Source: Pogonophryne albipinna
Lineage: Eukaryota; Chordata; Actinopteri; Perciformes; Artedidraconidae
Length of the DNA: 64,000 nt
Assembly (NCBI GenBank): GCA_028583405.1
Contig: CM053246.1
Location: 26,875,557 to 26,939,556 of the forward strand
Reading direction: 5' to 3'
The position numbers and the translations under genes are program-made. Positions 1 to 16,190 of the stretch are shown here, in pieces (position 1 is the stretch's first letter; each line of letters opens with the position of its first letter). The notes beneath the pieces are model-generated. The model did no database searches, was not told the origin of the DNA, and saw nothing but the letters and a program-made list of their open reading frames with translations.

Positions 1-3000
1 TTAGCTTCAGCCAAGCTTGGCTAATGCTGCCTGTCTTTGTGATTCCTGGTGCTGTTTGTGGGCAGAGAGCCTGGAGACTGGAGCTGTCAGGGCCTAGCCT
101 GAGACGCCAGCTCGCTCCCCTTCTCTCGCCCACCCGCAATTTCTCTGGCTCCCTCCATCCCCCCCCCTCTCCACCAACCCCTGCCGCTGCCTCAGCTTCC
201 CCAGTCCGCAGGCCAGCACGGCTCCTACAAACCACTGTTTTGACAAGTGCTTTAGACATAATGTCACAGGGAACCCCCCAGCCTGCCAAAAATGCTAACT
301 AACCATAACACTAATTAGTCAGTGGGAGAATGGGTTTGGAAATGGTAGCTTGAACAGTGAGCGGTGCTTGTGGCGGCCATTGTGGGGAGAATTGGACCCC
401 ATCCTGATTGACTGAGGGAAAAGAGGCCAAGATGAGAGAGAGGGGAAGGGAGGTAGATGGAGGGCCAGGGTGGAATTTCAGGGACTCGATTTCCCTCATT
501 CAAAGATGTCAGGGTGAACAGCAGGGCTTTCAAGGGGTGGGCTCAGTTATGCATGGTCTGTCCCTGGTGTGCTCCCCTCCCACTTATCTCCGATAGCATC
601 AGTGTCAGCGGGGTAACGTCTCCCATAACCTTTTAATGGTTTCATCGCCCATGTCCCCAAGACATTTTAGAACGCAAATAAAGTTCTTTCTCTTGTTACT
701 TAGAGGTTTCTCTTTTCCTGCGGGTGTTGACTGAGTAGGCCCTTTTGCACAAAAGATTAGAACATGGATAAAGTATTAACATTGTTGAATCATAAGAATA
801 TTGTCGAAAAATATCCATGTATTCATGTCATCTGTTAGTTTTGCCGATAAAAGTTACAAGTATTTGCGAAACTTGGTAATATGTAAGAGAATCAAGGAAA
901 TAGTTGTACTTATTGTTTTCCCCCGGATGATATGTACAACAAGCAGTAAATATTGCCTAGAAAAAGAGCAATTGTAAAACATGTGCAGACAAGATTAGTA
1001 AGGAGAGTGCCCTGCAGCTGCTAAAAACAGCAAACACATGCAGTCAGTAGAGTATGACAGTCTGAGTGGCCCCTGTTGGCCAAATGAAGAAGACAATGGA
1101 GGGACTGACCCCGTCTCTGAGCAGTTAAATTATGTCTCCAAGATTTCAAAATGCTGTGTGGCTTACCAAAAGAAATTTCCCCTGCAAGTCATCTTTATGG
1201 GCACACTGAGCCTATTTGCTTGGATTGCCTTAGTGCAGTGAGGGAGGTCACAGACAGGAAACAATGCAGTCAATGAATTCATATTTATCACACATTATTA
1301 AGCCAAGAATAAATTAGATCTTGAAGATACATTTCTGCGAGAAAATACCAAAGATCAATAAACAATCTTAGAGAATATTTACAGATAAGGACATTATATC
1401 TAGGAGTTCAAAAACCCCAGAAGTACACCTACATGTAAGGATACAGATGTGTGGTTCTTTCACAAATTATTCATCATAATTAAACCTTTTAGAGAAAAAT
1501 CAAGCAAGGAATATGATGTGTTTAATGTTTAAAGGTTTCGTGCTTGTGGTTTGGTTAAATATGCAACCGCTACTGGAGTTTATTGTTAATGGCATGAGCT
1601 TGGTCTTTAAAAGGAGCCACAGCGCAAAAATGAGCCACAGCGCAATCCTGTTACTCATCCAAAGGGCTCATCAGTGTCTCTTCCTGACTGTGAATTGGAA
1701 TATTCAAATCTTCAAATAAACTGTCCCAATCAAAGGTGCCTGAGTCATTTGTGAAAGGAGAGGGAACAGCTAAGCTAAAGTTTAGTTGGAAAATGAAAAA
1801 AGAACCTGGAAACTGTGAGCAGTGTTGAAATGATATACATATAAATTATAATTAATACACATATACACAATAACCTACACTATCACAAATCTGAAGCCGA
1901 CATTACTTTTCTCATTTATGGTAGACATGCATAAACCATTAATTCCATTAGTTTGCAAACTGAGTGTCTTGAATATGTATGTGTTTAACTGAGAAGTAAA
2001 ATAGAGTTATCACGTCCTGATTCAGAGTCAATCGAAAACTATGTTATATGTTGTCAAATTGTCATTATGATGTGAGATCATTGTTTTTTTTATCCTTGAA
2101 ATTAAATTAGGTTTAACTAAAGTAGGGAACAGCATAATAAAAGCCACAAACAGCAAAAGAACAGGCAAGGTATAAGGTAAATGTGACCTGGATTTACTGA
2201 TGTTGTTTGTGCTTCTTGATAATGTAATAGTAATTCATTATTAAGTAATAATCATACATTATGGTATTATTAAACCTTTAAGCAATCGAGATAAGGAGGG
2301 TTGCTGCTCCAGATAAGTTACTTACTGCCAGATTGCAGGACTACTACAGAGTCTCTGACATACCACTTTCCTCATTTTAAGCTACCATAGGTCAGCCCAG
2401 CACTTGTTCTAAGGTCATGTCTTCAGCAACAATCTTTCAGGACATGACTGCAGGCATCACTTCCTTTAAGCTGAGAAACAACCCACCATGTTGTTTCCTC
2501 CGTAACTTGAACCACATGAGAATGGAACTGAAGGATCAAGTATGGCTAAGGGTCATCCCCACAGTGCCTTATTAGTGGAAAAAGGTCATTAGTGCAACAA
2601 AGAAAAGCTTTAGTGTCAGCAACGAAACTCGAAAAGAGCCACTGAGATTGGAGCAAAGTTACATCATTGTACAGGCTTAAAGCATTAGACTGGATTCTTT
2701 CTCAAGAGTGCAAGGTGCCTCTGAATCCATCGTCTAGCATGAGCAAGGACCACAAAACATTTCCAGCTAACAAAGCAACTTAATGTGTTGGTGTATGTTT
2801 TGATATCATAATGCTGATTTAAACAAAGATATGGAACATATTATATAGCCTGTGTTTTAATATGAATCAGCAAAGAAAGCCTGACAAAGCTTCAACTTCT
2901 GAGAAGCTTTCTTTACCCTTGAAGTAGTATCTAGTGACATTTGTTAGCACATCCATGGGTGCAATACAAACAGGAACAGCTAACAGCTAATTCAACACAA

Positions 3001-3119
3001 TTTAATCATGCAAATGGCCAAAATGTTACCAAACATGATGTTAGACCATCAATATACACACTAATGCAGATTTGCATTTATATTCAGAAACACATGCATA
3101 TAGAGTGCCACAGTGACGC
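1..3119. other. Gene-free stretch
   Basis: I see no supported exon, RNA gene or element here. The first 250 bases are pyrimidine-rich. The short open frames, for example at 24-302 and 1038-1241, have no recognisable domain and no convincing splice or start context. The rest is AT-rich intergenic or intronic sequence. Confidence 0.5.
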
Positions 3120-3420
3120 ATCCTAAAACCCGGAAGTAAGTTAGCATTTTACCACTTCCGGTTCCTCATCATAAATCTAATCGACAGATTTATGATCGAT
3201 AGATTTATGATTTGAAAATTATAAAAGTAGGGTAGACATGAGGATATTATCCGGCTGAACAAAACGTGATCTGTCTCTTGAATTTGTGTCAACCACAGAC
3301 CTTATTTCAAGCTATTTTCCAGAATATTCTATGGAGAAATTGCTTTGGTTTTTGTCGAAGGAACCGGAAGGAGTTTACTTCCGGGTAAGTAGAATATATG
3401 TCAGGCTGAGATTTAATGAT
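3120..3420. repeat. Candidate foldback repeat with ETS-like arms
   Basis: CCGGAAGT at 3130-3137 is followed 16 bases later by its inverse ACTTCCGG (3154-3161). A perfect 11-bp hairpin stem follows (3168-3178 with 3186-3196, loop of 7), and a second pair of GGAAG/CTTCC words lies near 3362-3385. The nested small inverted repeats suggest a fragment of a non-coding foldback element. No target-site duplication could be placed, so the ends are approximate. Confidence 0.35.
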
Positions 3421-3472
3421 CCCTGTGGGGAAATTAAGTATACATGTGTACACATACAGGCATGTATAAACA

Positions 3473-6027
<2,555 letters not shown>

Positions 6028-6040
6028 CACACACACACAC

Positions 6041-6133
<93 letters not shown>
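6028..6133. repeat. (AC)n microsatellite, about 53 repeats
   Basis: A CA tract with one CG interruption near 6044, preceded by a degenerate CA-rich shoulder from about 5889. No coding function. Confidence 0.97.
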
Positions 6134-6135
<2 letters not shown>

Positions 6136-9100
6136 GAACTGTGCTTGACTTGTGCAATCTGTTCCATTGGAAGGCCCACACCTCATGTTACAGTCAATTA
6201 TGAATCTCAAAGTGTGTTTACATTCTGTCGTTAAAACCAATGTAAGGTGATACTTAGATTAATTGTCATGTCTACATCTTAACCCAGTTAGATTGTATTA
6301 AAGATAACTGGATTATGAGCAAGGTTCTTTTGAAATAACTTTTTTCCTGTTGATTATTTAATTTGATTTCCATGTGGTGTTTTGATTCTGCATTCTCATC
6401 ACATGACGTTAACCAGACGCAAGGCGATGTGTTTTACAAAAAAGCGGAATGGCTCGAGGAAAAGTAAGCGATAGACAAACAGCTGTTGCAACATCGACAT
6501 AGAAGAGCTGGTGTTTATTCACAAATTAATCTGAGCAACAAATACTAACAAAGTCACTCAATTTCCTCATTACATGTACTGTGTAATTAGCCTGCAGGCT
6601 TGCACACATTCTTAAACTTTCACTGGAAGTACCTCGCGCCTGATAGAAACAAGGGATACTGGGGAAGCACTGGTGTCAAGTAGCTTAGAAAATCAATTCA
6701 AGTAATTAAGAGGTAATTTCATTTTATTCAACTCTACACTAATTTCAGAAAGAACTTTAAATCTACTTATTTTGATAACTTTGGTTACCAATTACTGATT
6801 GGTCTCTAAAATGCAACTAGTTGTAGTCGACTGTTGCACCCAAAATTATAGTTCACATTGTTGTTACACTTGTACTTCTATTCAAAACTCATAGATAACA
6901 CTTTTCCTCAAGTAAACTTTCACAACATACTTGTGACAGTGCAGAATAGATGCTTTAATTTAACCTAGGTATTCCAAATGTGTTTTTAAACATTTGAGCT
7001 GTTATGTACAAAAAAGCATCACAATGTAAATCAGCTCCCTGTGACCTGCAGTAAAACTCTGCAAATGCATGGGCTGCTCTTCCCCCCCCTCAGGATTTCA
7101 GTATGAGCAGAAATGTAGCGAGTTGAAGAGGCCTCTCTCCTCCTACGTAGTCTGGCTAAAACCGCCAGAGACAAGTCGGTTAATGATCTGAAATTCTGGA
7201 GGGTACAGGATGGTACATCCATCTTTCACTCTCCAAGTTTTTTCTCTCTTCCGCCCTTCTTTTGCCCTTGTTTGCAGCAGACGTGTGTCTCTTCCAATCT
7301 CACATTTTCTTCGCATTTGGAAGTGTCAGGTTTTGGGTCACTGCCCGTGGCACTGCGTTGAACATGTCAACTTGAGCTGTGCTGTGCATAATGTCAGCGT
7401 CAGAAAGAGGGAGACATTTGTAGTGCTTGGAGGGAAATTGAAGTTTCTTACATGTGTATCTGTATTTAGAACAGTTTGCTTAAACTCAACCTTTGCAACT
7501 CATCTCTGACCAAATAACTAAAAAGGAAGACAGTAAAAGGCAAAGAGCTAACAAAATGTGGACAGTTTTCCCTCCACTTCTTTCAAGCAAAAACTCCTAA
7601 ATAATAAAAGTGCAAATTGTCAATGGTTATTCTCTTGGTCAATAATGTTATCTCAAAATATTTCTAAAAGTTTGTATTTCTGCAACATGTTTGGAGTACC
7701 ACATATTCAGCAAATCTTCCAGTAGTGCTATAAAAGTTGCATTTTTAATGAGATAGAGTTGACTGAAGAGTTATGTGTCCACTATATGGCTGTGGGGCAT
7801 GAGGGGGTGTTTGAAACTGTCTTTAAGTGCCAGACTTTTTATACTCTGAGTTCAGCTATACATTTGCTGTGTGGGTGGAGCAGGTTAACAACTTCATCAA
7901 GTCAGACAGTGTCAAGAATGTGAATCACAGGACAGGAAAAGTTGAGGAAATTACACAAATCTCACTTATATTATTGCAATATTTTTTTCATTGTACCTTC
8001 CTGTTGATGATGCTTACTAAGTCAATTGTTTTATGCTGGAGACAGATTTATTTTAACCTTTGTCATGGTACGACGTGACAGAAAAGACAGTGTTAAATGG
8101 TAAAATGTAGGATTTGTTAAGAAACCCTGAATTATTTTTAAACTTTGCATTTCCAATGTTGGTTGGCAAGCTCCAGTAACCCTGTCGTGACATTAGATTT
8201 TATACTGCCATCTATTTGCTATAACACATAAATTCCACCTTATTTGTGGTCTAATTGCATCAAAGATACATTTCAAAGTCACTCAAATAATCAATCAAAA
8301 TCATCTGCAGAATATTTAAACAGTTAAAAAGGCATCTGTTGTTCATATTTTATAACAAAACCTCTGTATTTCTTACTCACGCAAACATGAACTACACTTC
8401 AAAACGTTTCTTGTTTCGATAATTCAGGTAGTCAGTCTCTCAGTGGAATAAGACACCCCCCCCAATATAAAAAAACACAGTTTCTACTTCGCCTCCGTAG
8501 TCACCCTGTGACTCAGTCATCTCAGTAAATCCAGTCTGTCCAATCGATTAGCCACCCCTCTCTAAGAGCCTCCCTAATGTTGGAGCTCTGAGAGGCCACT
8601 GTGCTTTCCACCTGTTCGGTGCAGATATGCCGCCATGACAATTGTTAGAGAGAATGCAAAGACGTCCATCAGAAACCGTCATGTGATAATGTGCGAAAGT
8701 TTTAATGAATTCACCCTAATGGCTTTCTTTTGCTCCCCAATTGCTGAGTTCTGTGGGTTCTGATGGCGAATAGTTCATGGTAGCACACTGAGGAGACCAG
8801 CAGCCGTCTGTTAAGCCCAGCAGCTCTGAAACACTCTGATAAGACTGTGGAAGTCACTGAGCTACCACAACAGCTTACTAATTGAGGCCTGTGTCTCTTC
8901 CTCAGCTTTACTCCCAATTGTGAGGAGCATCCCTTTTGTTTTTATTGGCTGGAAACTGCTGTTATTATGCCTCTGTTAGAAAGTTGTCACAATGTAGAGG
9001 TGACTTTATACATGAAGTATGCCTTCTTTTGAAAACAGTCACGGCACTACAATTGCATTTTTTCAAAACTGAGAAGATTAAGCCTTTCAATAAATGTTAG

Positions 9101-12100
9101 TTAAGTGCATGCACAAAGGGCTACATAATTAAGTAATGGACACACGTTTTTTGTGTAAAACCAGTTAGTTCAGGACCTTGCCAAGATGTCAATTAACATA
9201 ACAGATGAGAAACATCTTTGTTAACACAGAGAAAGAAACCCATTAGCTTTGTATCAAATCCTGACATCTTGGCCACTATAGATCGTCTGGGCATAAAGCT
9301 AATATGCATTACACGAGACACTGTCAGGAATCCATGAAGTGAATTAGTCCTAACAGGTCCGCTTGGCAGCCGCCAAGGCCTGGCAAGATGGCAAAAAGCT
9401 GTGTGTGTAATGTGTTCTGAAGACGGAGACTAACGGCTGTTTTCAATTAAAACAAATCAAAAATGTAGAATTTGGATTTACCTAAGGATTTTAAGTGTAT
9501 TTGGCGCATTGTTTATGTATGTTTTGACGTATACATTAGCAGTAGTAAAATAATCTTTGAGCAATTTCTGTTAAGTGTCATTAGGATTTTTGAGCTGCAA
9601 TCAAATATGTCATGCTTTTTCAACAACAGAGACGAAAAACTTTAAATGAGAAAAACTCAATCATGAATTCAGCTGCATACCACAGTAAAGGTGATCACAG
9701 CTACAAGAAAGACTAAGGAATGGCAGATGATGAGCTGGAATCTAATGCAGGTTAGTATTTTATTAGTCAGAAGGGACATTGACATGAGGAACAGTGTGTA
9801 TAGTATATGCAGTGTAAGCCAAGCATAGAATCCAATTAGCAATACACTGCTCTCTTAAAACTGTGGAGTCCAGATGTCTTCACTCCAGTAATGCTTGGAA
9901 ACATCCATTGTCGAAAGGTCCAAAAACATCTGACAAATGACCCAAAGGAGTCACAGAAATATATTAGAATGGAAACCAGGAACACTGAGCTAGTTGTTGT
10001 AAAAGCAGGCTTATGATTGGCAAGTGGAGATCAAACTCCCACGGTGTTTGAGAGGGAGGTAAAAATAGTCGTATCATCTGCAAAATCCCTAAAAATGCTG
10101 TGTTTTTTTCAATTGCATAAATGTTTGTACTGTAGGGATGACTGAAAAAAAAAAAGTGTAATTTAAATGTAATTTAGTCATATAATTATGATTTAAAAAC
10201 ATTCAATATGATATCCATAACAGTGCCTTCAGGGCCCTTGCAATTAATCGTTAACATTACAAAAATGTACCTTTCTAATTCAAAATGTTTTTCTAAATGG
10301 AGGACTTCGCTATTTGATTACATTTTAAGCATTTATATGATGTTCTAAACCTTAGTTAAGCCTCAAATAATGAAGTAGAGGTTTAACATTTTGGACATAC
10401 TGCATATCGCTGCAGAGATTGCATTTTATAATCTTTATGAATTGCTTTCTTACACTAGGATATGATGATGTGCAGCTGTTGCCTTGGTTTTCTTTGTTGA
10501 CCTTTCTTTGAAAAGTGCTGTCAAAATATTAACATATCATACTATAATAAAAAAAGAAATTCATTCACAAGGCCCGTCAAGGGTGCAGCCCGTTTTATAA
10601 ACAACTAATTCTGACTTTAAAAGCTTGCAGATTGGTGTTCTTTGGAGGGTGAATTTAAATAAAATGATCTTCTGTATTTTCCAAAAAAAAGGTGCTGTAC
10701 AAACCCAGAGCGCTGTTTTAAAATGCCAAGAGGATTAATGGCTATGATAAGTGGGGTTGGTGTATTAAGCTGAGTCCCTTGAGTGCTGCCATTTCTATTT
10801 CAGCTATAATTTGTGGAACATGGATTTAAAGTATTACAAAGACAAAAAGAGTAAAGGCAGGAGAGACAGAGAGAGGGGAGAGACTGTGTTTTATAGTATA
10901 AGAAAACAGTGCAAAGGTTCCAGCCTCTCTGGGCTCGTTGTGCCTGGATGTCGGGGAACTACAGTGAAACAGACGGAGAACAAACGTGAACACAGGCAGA
11001 CATTCACACACGCACACTGGGGCTTTTTCTGCATGACTGGAGGTACATGTCGCGAGCTGCAGCGGGGGCAGAGGGCAGATGGTGTTATTGAGGTGGGAGG
11101 TTAAAATGTAGAAAGGTAGACAAGGTCTGTGTGTGTGGTTGTGTGTTTGTGTTCATAGAAGGCTCTTGGAGCTGTTTGCACTTTTTCCATTTTGAAGGTA
11201 AAATACAGTTACAATGACTGACTCTCTACAACATTTGGTTTACTAATAGTGATGGGACTGGTATCTAACTTGTCTCATGAACCATGGTTTCTGCTTTTAT
11301 TCCTTCATGATTTTGTCAAATAAAATGTGTACTGCTATAACTCTGTCAACCATTCACTTAGAGATACAAATCTTTTAGGAATATTTTCACACTTTTGGAG
11401 AGGTAAGCATTAGTTCATAATCTTGACAACACAAGATAATGTGGTTTCTCTATACTCCTCAGCACTGGCAAGAAAATCATTGAAATTGTCTCAAATTAAT
11501 ATTTAAGCCTAAACGTGAAAAACTCATACGGAATAAAAAGGATGTGGGATAAATGGTAGGATGTCTCCATCTACTGTTCATTGCTTTCTTTTTTAGAAAG
11601 TACAAAGTACTTTTGTATTGCTTTTTTATCACTAGCACCATTACAATGGATACCAAATTCCTGCTTGAAAAGTAAAAGTGCATACATTTTATTTACATTT
11701 TGGGGGAAACAATTACTTGTCCAGACAAACAAAAAAAAATGATTATGCTACTAGGATTTTATTTAAGATATAAGAATTAAGAGCCAGTGAAGTTAGGTTT
11801 ATTTAAGTCACTAGAGACAGCCGTTGTTATCTTCCTCTCAGCATAAAGCATAAGCAATACTGCGTGGTTCACCTTTTTAGTCTCCTCCTGTTATTTTTAC
11901 GCACACTTGATACCAGCAAGCAGAAGACCCAAGATCACACATCAGAACGCAGAGAGAAAGTAAAAGTATTTACTTGAATTGGGGCACAGTTCTAGACAGA
12001 TAATCAGTCCAGCAAGTAAAGGTATCCTAAACGTGATAGAAAGTTTACAATACTGACACATGATCAAAAAACTAATGGGAATAACACTTCAACGTTGACA

Positions 12101-12416
12101 AAAACTGAAAAGACAAAATGCCACAGATAAAGGGGCACCAACAGACTACTGTAAATAAACGAGGGGGTTACACCCATTGCCCCTTCATTAAAGCACGGTT
12201 AATGGTTCCTAATGATGAATAAGTCCATATTGCTATTACACCATGCCTTTTGAGAAAATAGAAGCAAAAAGCAGTAGAAACTGGGAAATATGATACAATT
12301 CCAAATCAAAAATGTATTTCAAAAACTCGGAAAAGTCCAAATTCATTCTCTGTCATTGAACATCTCTATCCTATAGCAAATCTATATCCTTATCCTCCTC
12401 CATTGACAACATGTCC
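6134..12416. other. Gene-free stretch of about 6.3 kb
   Basis: No exon, RNA gene or bounded transposon was recognised on either strand. Sequence near 8500-8700 and 9290-9400 is less AT-rich and could be conserved non-coding DNA, but nothing in a single sequence proves that. The open frames at 7210-7509 and 10811-11104 look accidental. Confidence 0.4.
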
Positions 12417-14384
12417 TTATTCATTGACTGAGAATGTGCTGGCATCTGTAAACCATTTTCTTTCTACTTCTTTCTTTCCCATCTCCCACAGTTTAGTAAG
12501 AATCCGAGTCCCATTTTTGTCTGTAACCAGGAGATAGTTCTTGTTGTCTGGGTATTTTTTTTAATTGTACCGGCCATAAACCAGAGACTGGCACAACCGA
12601 ACGAGCACCAGCAGGTAGAGGCATTCCCTTTCATCTTCATTGAGCACCATGATGCTCTCCCAACCTGTAAGTATTGCTCCACCTACATCCAATGGACTGG
12701 GGTTCTCCAGCATCATGTACGCAATTGTTATTGCCAGTTCAAATACATCAATCATTCATGAGGAAAGAAAAGTCCAGCACGCCTGACACCTCATGACGAC
12801 CGTTTCCTACAGGTGTCACAATGATGTTTGTGTCGTTTGTGTCTCCATGTATTATTCCTATGAAAAAATAGAATAAACTTTGTGTCATTGAATGTACTGT
12901 TGTGGAGGAACGGTACACTCATTTAAACAAATGCACCTTTTTCATAGAGGGAAACAAGCAATTGATATATGTTACCATAGTGTGTAGAGGTAATGGCTCT
13001 GGTTATCTCTTTTGGATTTGCTCTGATCAATTCGACTTTAGGAGCATTGGAAGAGAAATTGGCCACCCTTATAGACATAATTGTGTGAAACAAATTGCAT
13101 GGTAATTGGACCAATGGCTGAGCAATTTCAATCACAACTGCACATTTCAACTTTCTGGTGTTGATAGAGATAAAAGAGGAGGTCAGGAGACCCGAGACAG
13201 AAGGACTCATCCTTTGGGGATCTGTAGAAAATATGACCTAACCCTGTCGAGGAGTTGTGGAGATATTTCACTACGAACAAATGTTGTGGACCAATAGAGG
13301 GACAGTAATACTCAATACAGCAGTTTTAAGGTAATTGGAAGATTGTGGTTAAAATAATGGTGAAATGGTGACAAGATATAAATGATTGCACATGAACCAT
13401 AGACTGCACGTTGTTGTGGCTCCCTGTACAAAGGCCACGCCGCTTCTAGCATTGTCATTGTGGAATTGTCAAATATCATTCTTTAGCATTCTCGACTGGA
13501 TTAGCATGCACCCTGTTAACAATTACAGGATCATAATTTAACCAAACAAGCAGAATCTTGAACAGAGTGAAATACTTAACCATAGGAATGCAGAACATAA
13601 CACAGTAGAACATGTATTACCTTTTTGGAAAGAGCTGATTTTGGGCTGTACGTGTGATTTAAACTGTTCAATGACTGCTTTGATCACTTCCTGCAGGGGA
13701 TCTCCATCCATCACTGACAGGCAGCGCTCTATGAGATGGATGTTGGATAAACTCCATTCTTCATCACAATTATTGTGTAAGACATCCAGGTTTGGAGATT
13801 CCAGCTTGGAGAAAAATGGCAATGTTTTCAATAGTAACACAAGGCAATTCAAAGTGCTTTACAAAAATTAAAACATTAAGAGCATTAAGAAATAGTGCAG
13901 CAGAAACATATTATAAAATGCCCTTTTAAAACACTAATTTAAAAGCAAAAAATAAATAAATGAATAACACAGGTACATGAATAAAAGTACATAAAAAGTA
14001 GTAAATCATTTTGTATGCTTTTTTTAATCAAAACCTTTTGATCAGTCTGACGGACATTTTAAGTGGACATAGCTAGCGTGTTAGCCAATATGTGTACTAT
14101 AGCTCTACATCAACTATACTGACAATATAATTCGGTCTTTAGCAGACAAAACTTGAAGACACATAAAATACAGCACCTTTAGAACAGCTGGATGTGTATT
14201 AGAAATATGTGGAAAGATACAAGTTTTACTTTTCCTCTTACTTTTTGCAATGTCTTGTCCATGAAAGCAATTAACCTGCCCACATGATAAAGATCTTGCA
14301 TAGTGCCTGGAGATTCTGCAAGGGTTTTTCCAGGAAGATAAGTCATCAGCCTCACACAGTAGGTATGAGCCCCATGTCCGCAGT
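12417..14384 (-). pseudogene. Hydroxylysine kinase pseudogene (three of four coding exons)
   Basis: Three exons match HYKK in order on the minus strand. Exon 2 is 14242-14384 and encodes the VRLMTYLPGK stretch; at 143 bp it is the same length as exon 2 of the intact copies. Exon 3 is 13621-13804 and exon 4 is 12417-12857. The exon 3 to exon 4 junction keeps its phase and yields the catalytic-loop motif HGDTND, so the copy was once functional. Two lesions kill it. First, the DFG metal-binding segment is scrambled with a frameshift (12748-12768), giving DFSFLMND and then a stop. Second, a nonsense codon (TAA at 12561-12563) lies where the intact copies have Val309. Past the stop the same frame continues with YPDNKNYLLVTDKNG and ends at 12417. 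The first coding exon, with the nucleotide-binding lysine, is not found upstream before 19664. Sequence divergence shows it is much older than the two intact copies. Losing exon 1 alone would preclude a normal enzyme. Confidence 0.9.
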
Positions 14385-14769
14385 CTAGTAAGGTAAGGTG
14401 GATACACAAACAGGAACATGTTGAGGTAAGTATCATGGCATCATAACTCATGTGCTGCCTGATTTAGAACTTTAGAGAATAATCAACATTGTGCATAACA
14501 AGATAAAATCATAACAACTCTATCAGCTGATGCCAACAGGCAGGAACAGGGAGACAAAACACTGAGAGCACAGCAGCCAAGACTACAGGTGCCTGTGCTC
14601 AGTGAGGTCAGTACAAACTGATAAACTGGGTCAAAGTTATGGACCTTGGAATATATTTCCCCAACATCTATTACTATATATACATTCATATTCAATTCAA
14701 ACACTGTATATTCACAAATTTGTTGACTAGCATTCATCCAAATGATTCATATTCAGGTCTAAAAGTTAA

Positions 14770-15052
14770 AGGTGGGGTATGTAATTTATTTCAGAAACAC
14801 TTTTTGTCATATTCCATGGAATGCTCTTAACATCCCGATAGTACGGAGCCCCCTAGGGGACATGGAGAAGAAAAAAAGAAAATGTTGAACAAAAAAAAAA
14901 TATATATGTTTTGCGAGATATCGCAAAACCTTTGCGAGATCTCGATCTCTTCCTCTGAAGGAAGAGGCAGATTTTTTCAGATTTTTTCCGGTTGTGTACT
15001 TTCAAATTCTAGTGGACTCGAGCTGGTTTCTCCAAAATTACATACCCCACCT
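14770..15052. mobile_element. TTAA-flanked MITE (AGGTGGGG family)
   Basis: A 283-bp element flanked on both sides by TTAA (14766-14769 and 15053-15056). It has inverted ends AGGTGGGGTATGTAATTT and its complement, followed by a GAAACC/GGTTTC subterminal pair. A related 399-bp element sits in intron 2 of each intact HYKK gene. TTAA targeting suggests mobilisation by a piggyBac- or Kolobok-type transposase, which is not present here. Confidence 0.75.
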
Positions 15053-15708
15053 TTAACTGCTTGTCCTGTTTAGGCTAAATATATAGAGAGAATGGCGGTT
15101 CTTCAGAATATATGCATGTTTCTTTGATAAAATGAACTTTTTAATAGTTTACAGTGGTGTTTTTCAACATTTTATTTGATCATTTGTGAATTTATTTTAT
15201 TTTTTTCTTTCTCTACTGAATGCCTTCAAGCCATCAGTGCGTTTGACGTCATTTCTAAACCAACCGACATAACTGGCAGTGTGCCTCCGGTAGCAGGAAA
15301 TCAAGCAACAATGCACATGCCGCAAGCAAGTAGAAGCAAATACATTTTTTTAAATGGACACCTACCTACCTACATTCATGAATGATGGATGATTTAGACC
15401 CATACACTGTGGAAATGATTATAATTGGTTCAATTTAATACAATACAATACTTTTTTAAGGAAATAGGCTAATTTAAGTAAGATGGTACATACTTAATCA
15501 CGTTGTTAAAGGATTGGGTCCATTTTTTTATTCTTAAGGGCAAAGGCTCCTTCAGACATTAGTTTAACCAACCACCTCTTGCAGCATGTACTTGAGATTC
15601 ACTCAGTTGTCTTTGTTTTTTATGACTTAAGCAAAGTTACATTTTACTAAAATTGGACTATAGGGATGTTTTTGCTGTTACCTATTTCCTCCATACTCAA
15701 CAGCTTCG

Positions 15709-15731
15709 CCGTGGTGGTGGTGGTGGTGGTG
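15709..15731. repeat. (GGT)n trinucleotide repeat
   Basis: A short uninterrupted GGT run of seven to eight units in non-coding DNA. Confidence 0.9.
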
Positions 15732-16137
15732 GGCAGGGCGGTTTGAGCAGAAACTCGCAACATGTTCTCTATCTATGGCACGTCTCTACTGGGAGTTGTA
15801 GTTTTAAAAGACGTTTTCATATTTCCCATAATAAGAAGTTGCCAGTATTAAACTGTGTACATCCCTGGAGGTTTAGGGGATAGGAAACACTCAAATTTAA
15901 AACATATAATTAATAAATGGGTGAAAATTGCTTGTGCCCATAATGGGCAGCATTAATATATATACCCACATGCCAGCTAAGGTCAGAAGAGCTTTATTTA
16001 ACAGCTGGTCTTATGTTTGTGACCCCTCCTGTTGTTAATTGATAACATTACATTACATTAATTGATAAGCCTGAAACATGCACTTGTCAAGGTTCAGAGG
16101 CAAATTTTGCAAATATGGCAGTAGCCATCGATCAGCT

Positions 16138-16190
16138 TAAGATAAGATATACTTTATTGATCCCAAGTTGGAAACATTTGCGTTACATCA
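16138..16190 (-). mobile_element. Possible RTE-type LINE or SINE 3' tail fragment
   Basis: AAGATATACTTTATTGATCC is the reverse complement of the GGATCAATAAAGTAT tail typical of fish RTE-clade elements such as Rex3 and Expander. Only about 50 bases are recognisable, there is no coding part, and no target-site duplication could be placed. Confidence 0.35.

Noticed and set aside
24..302. A 92-codon frame at the window start with a hydrophobic beginning
   Set aside because: Proline- and serine-rich translation of a pyrimidine-rich tract. No homology recognised and no evidence of splicing.
9361..9380. NFI-like palindrome TTGGCAGCCGCCAA
   Set aside because: The spacer is four bases rather than the five of the NFI consensus, and one isolated site is not evidence of function.
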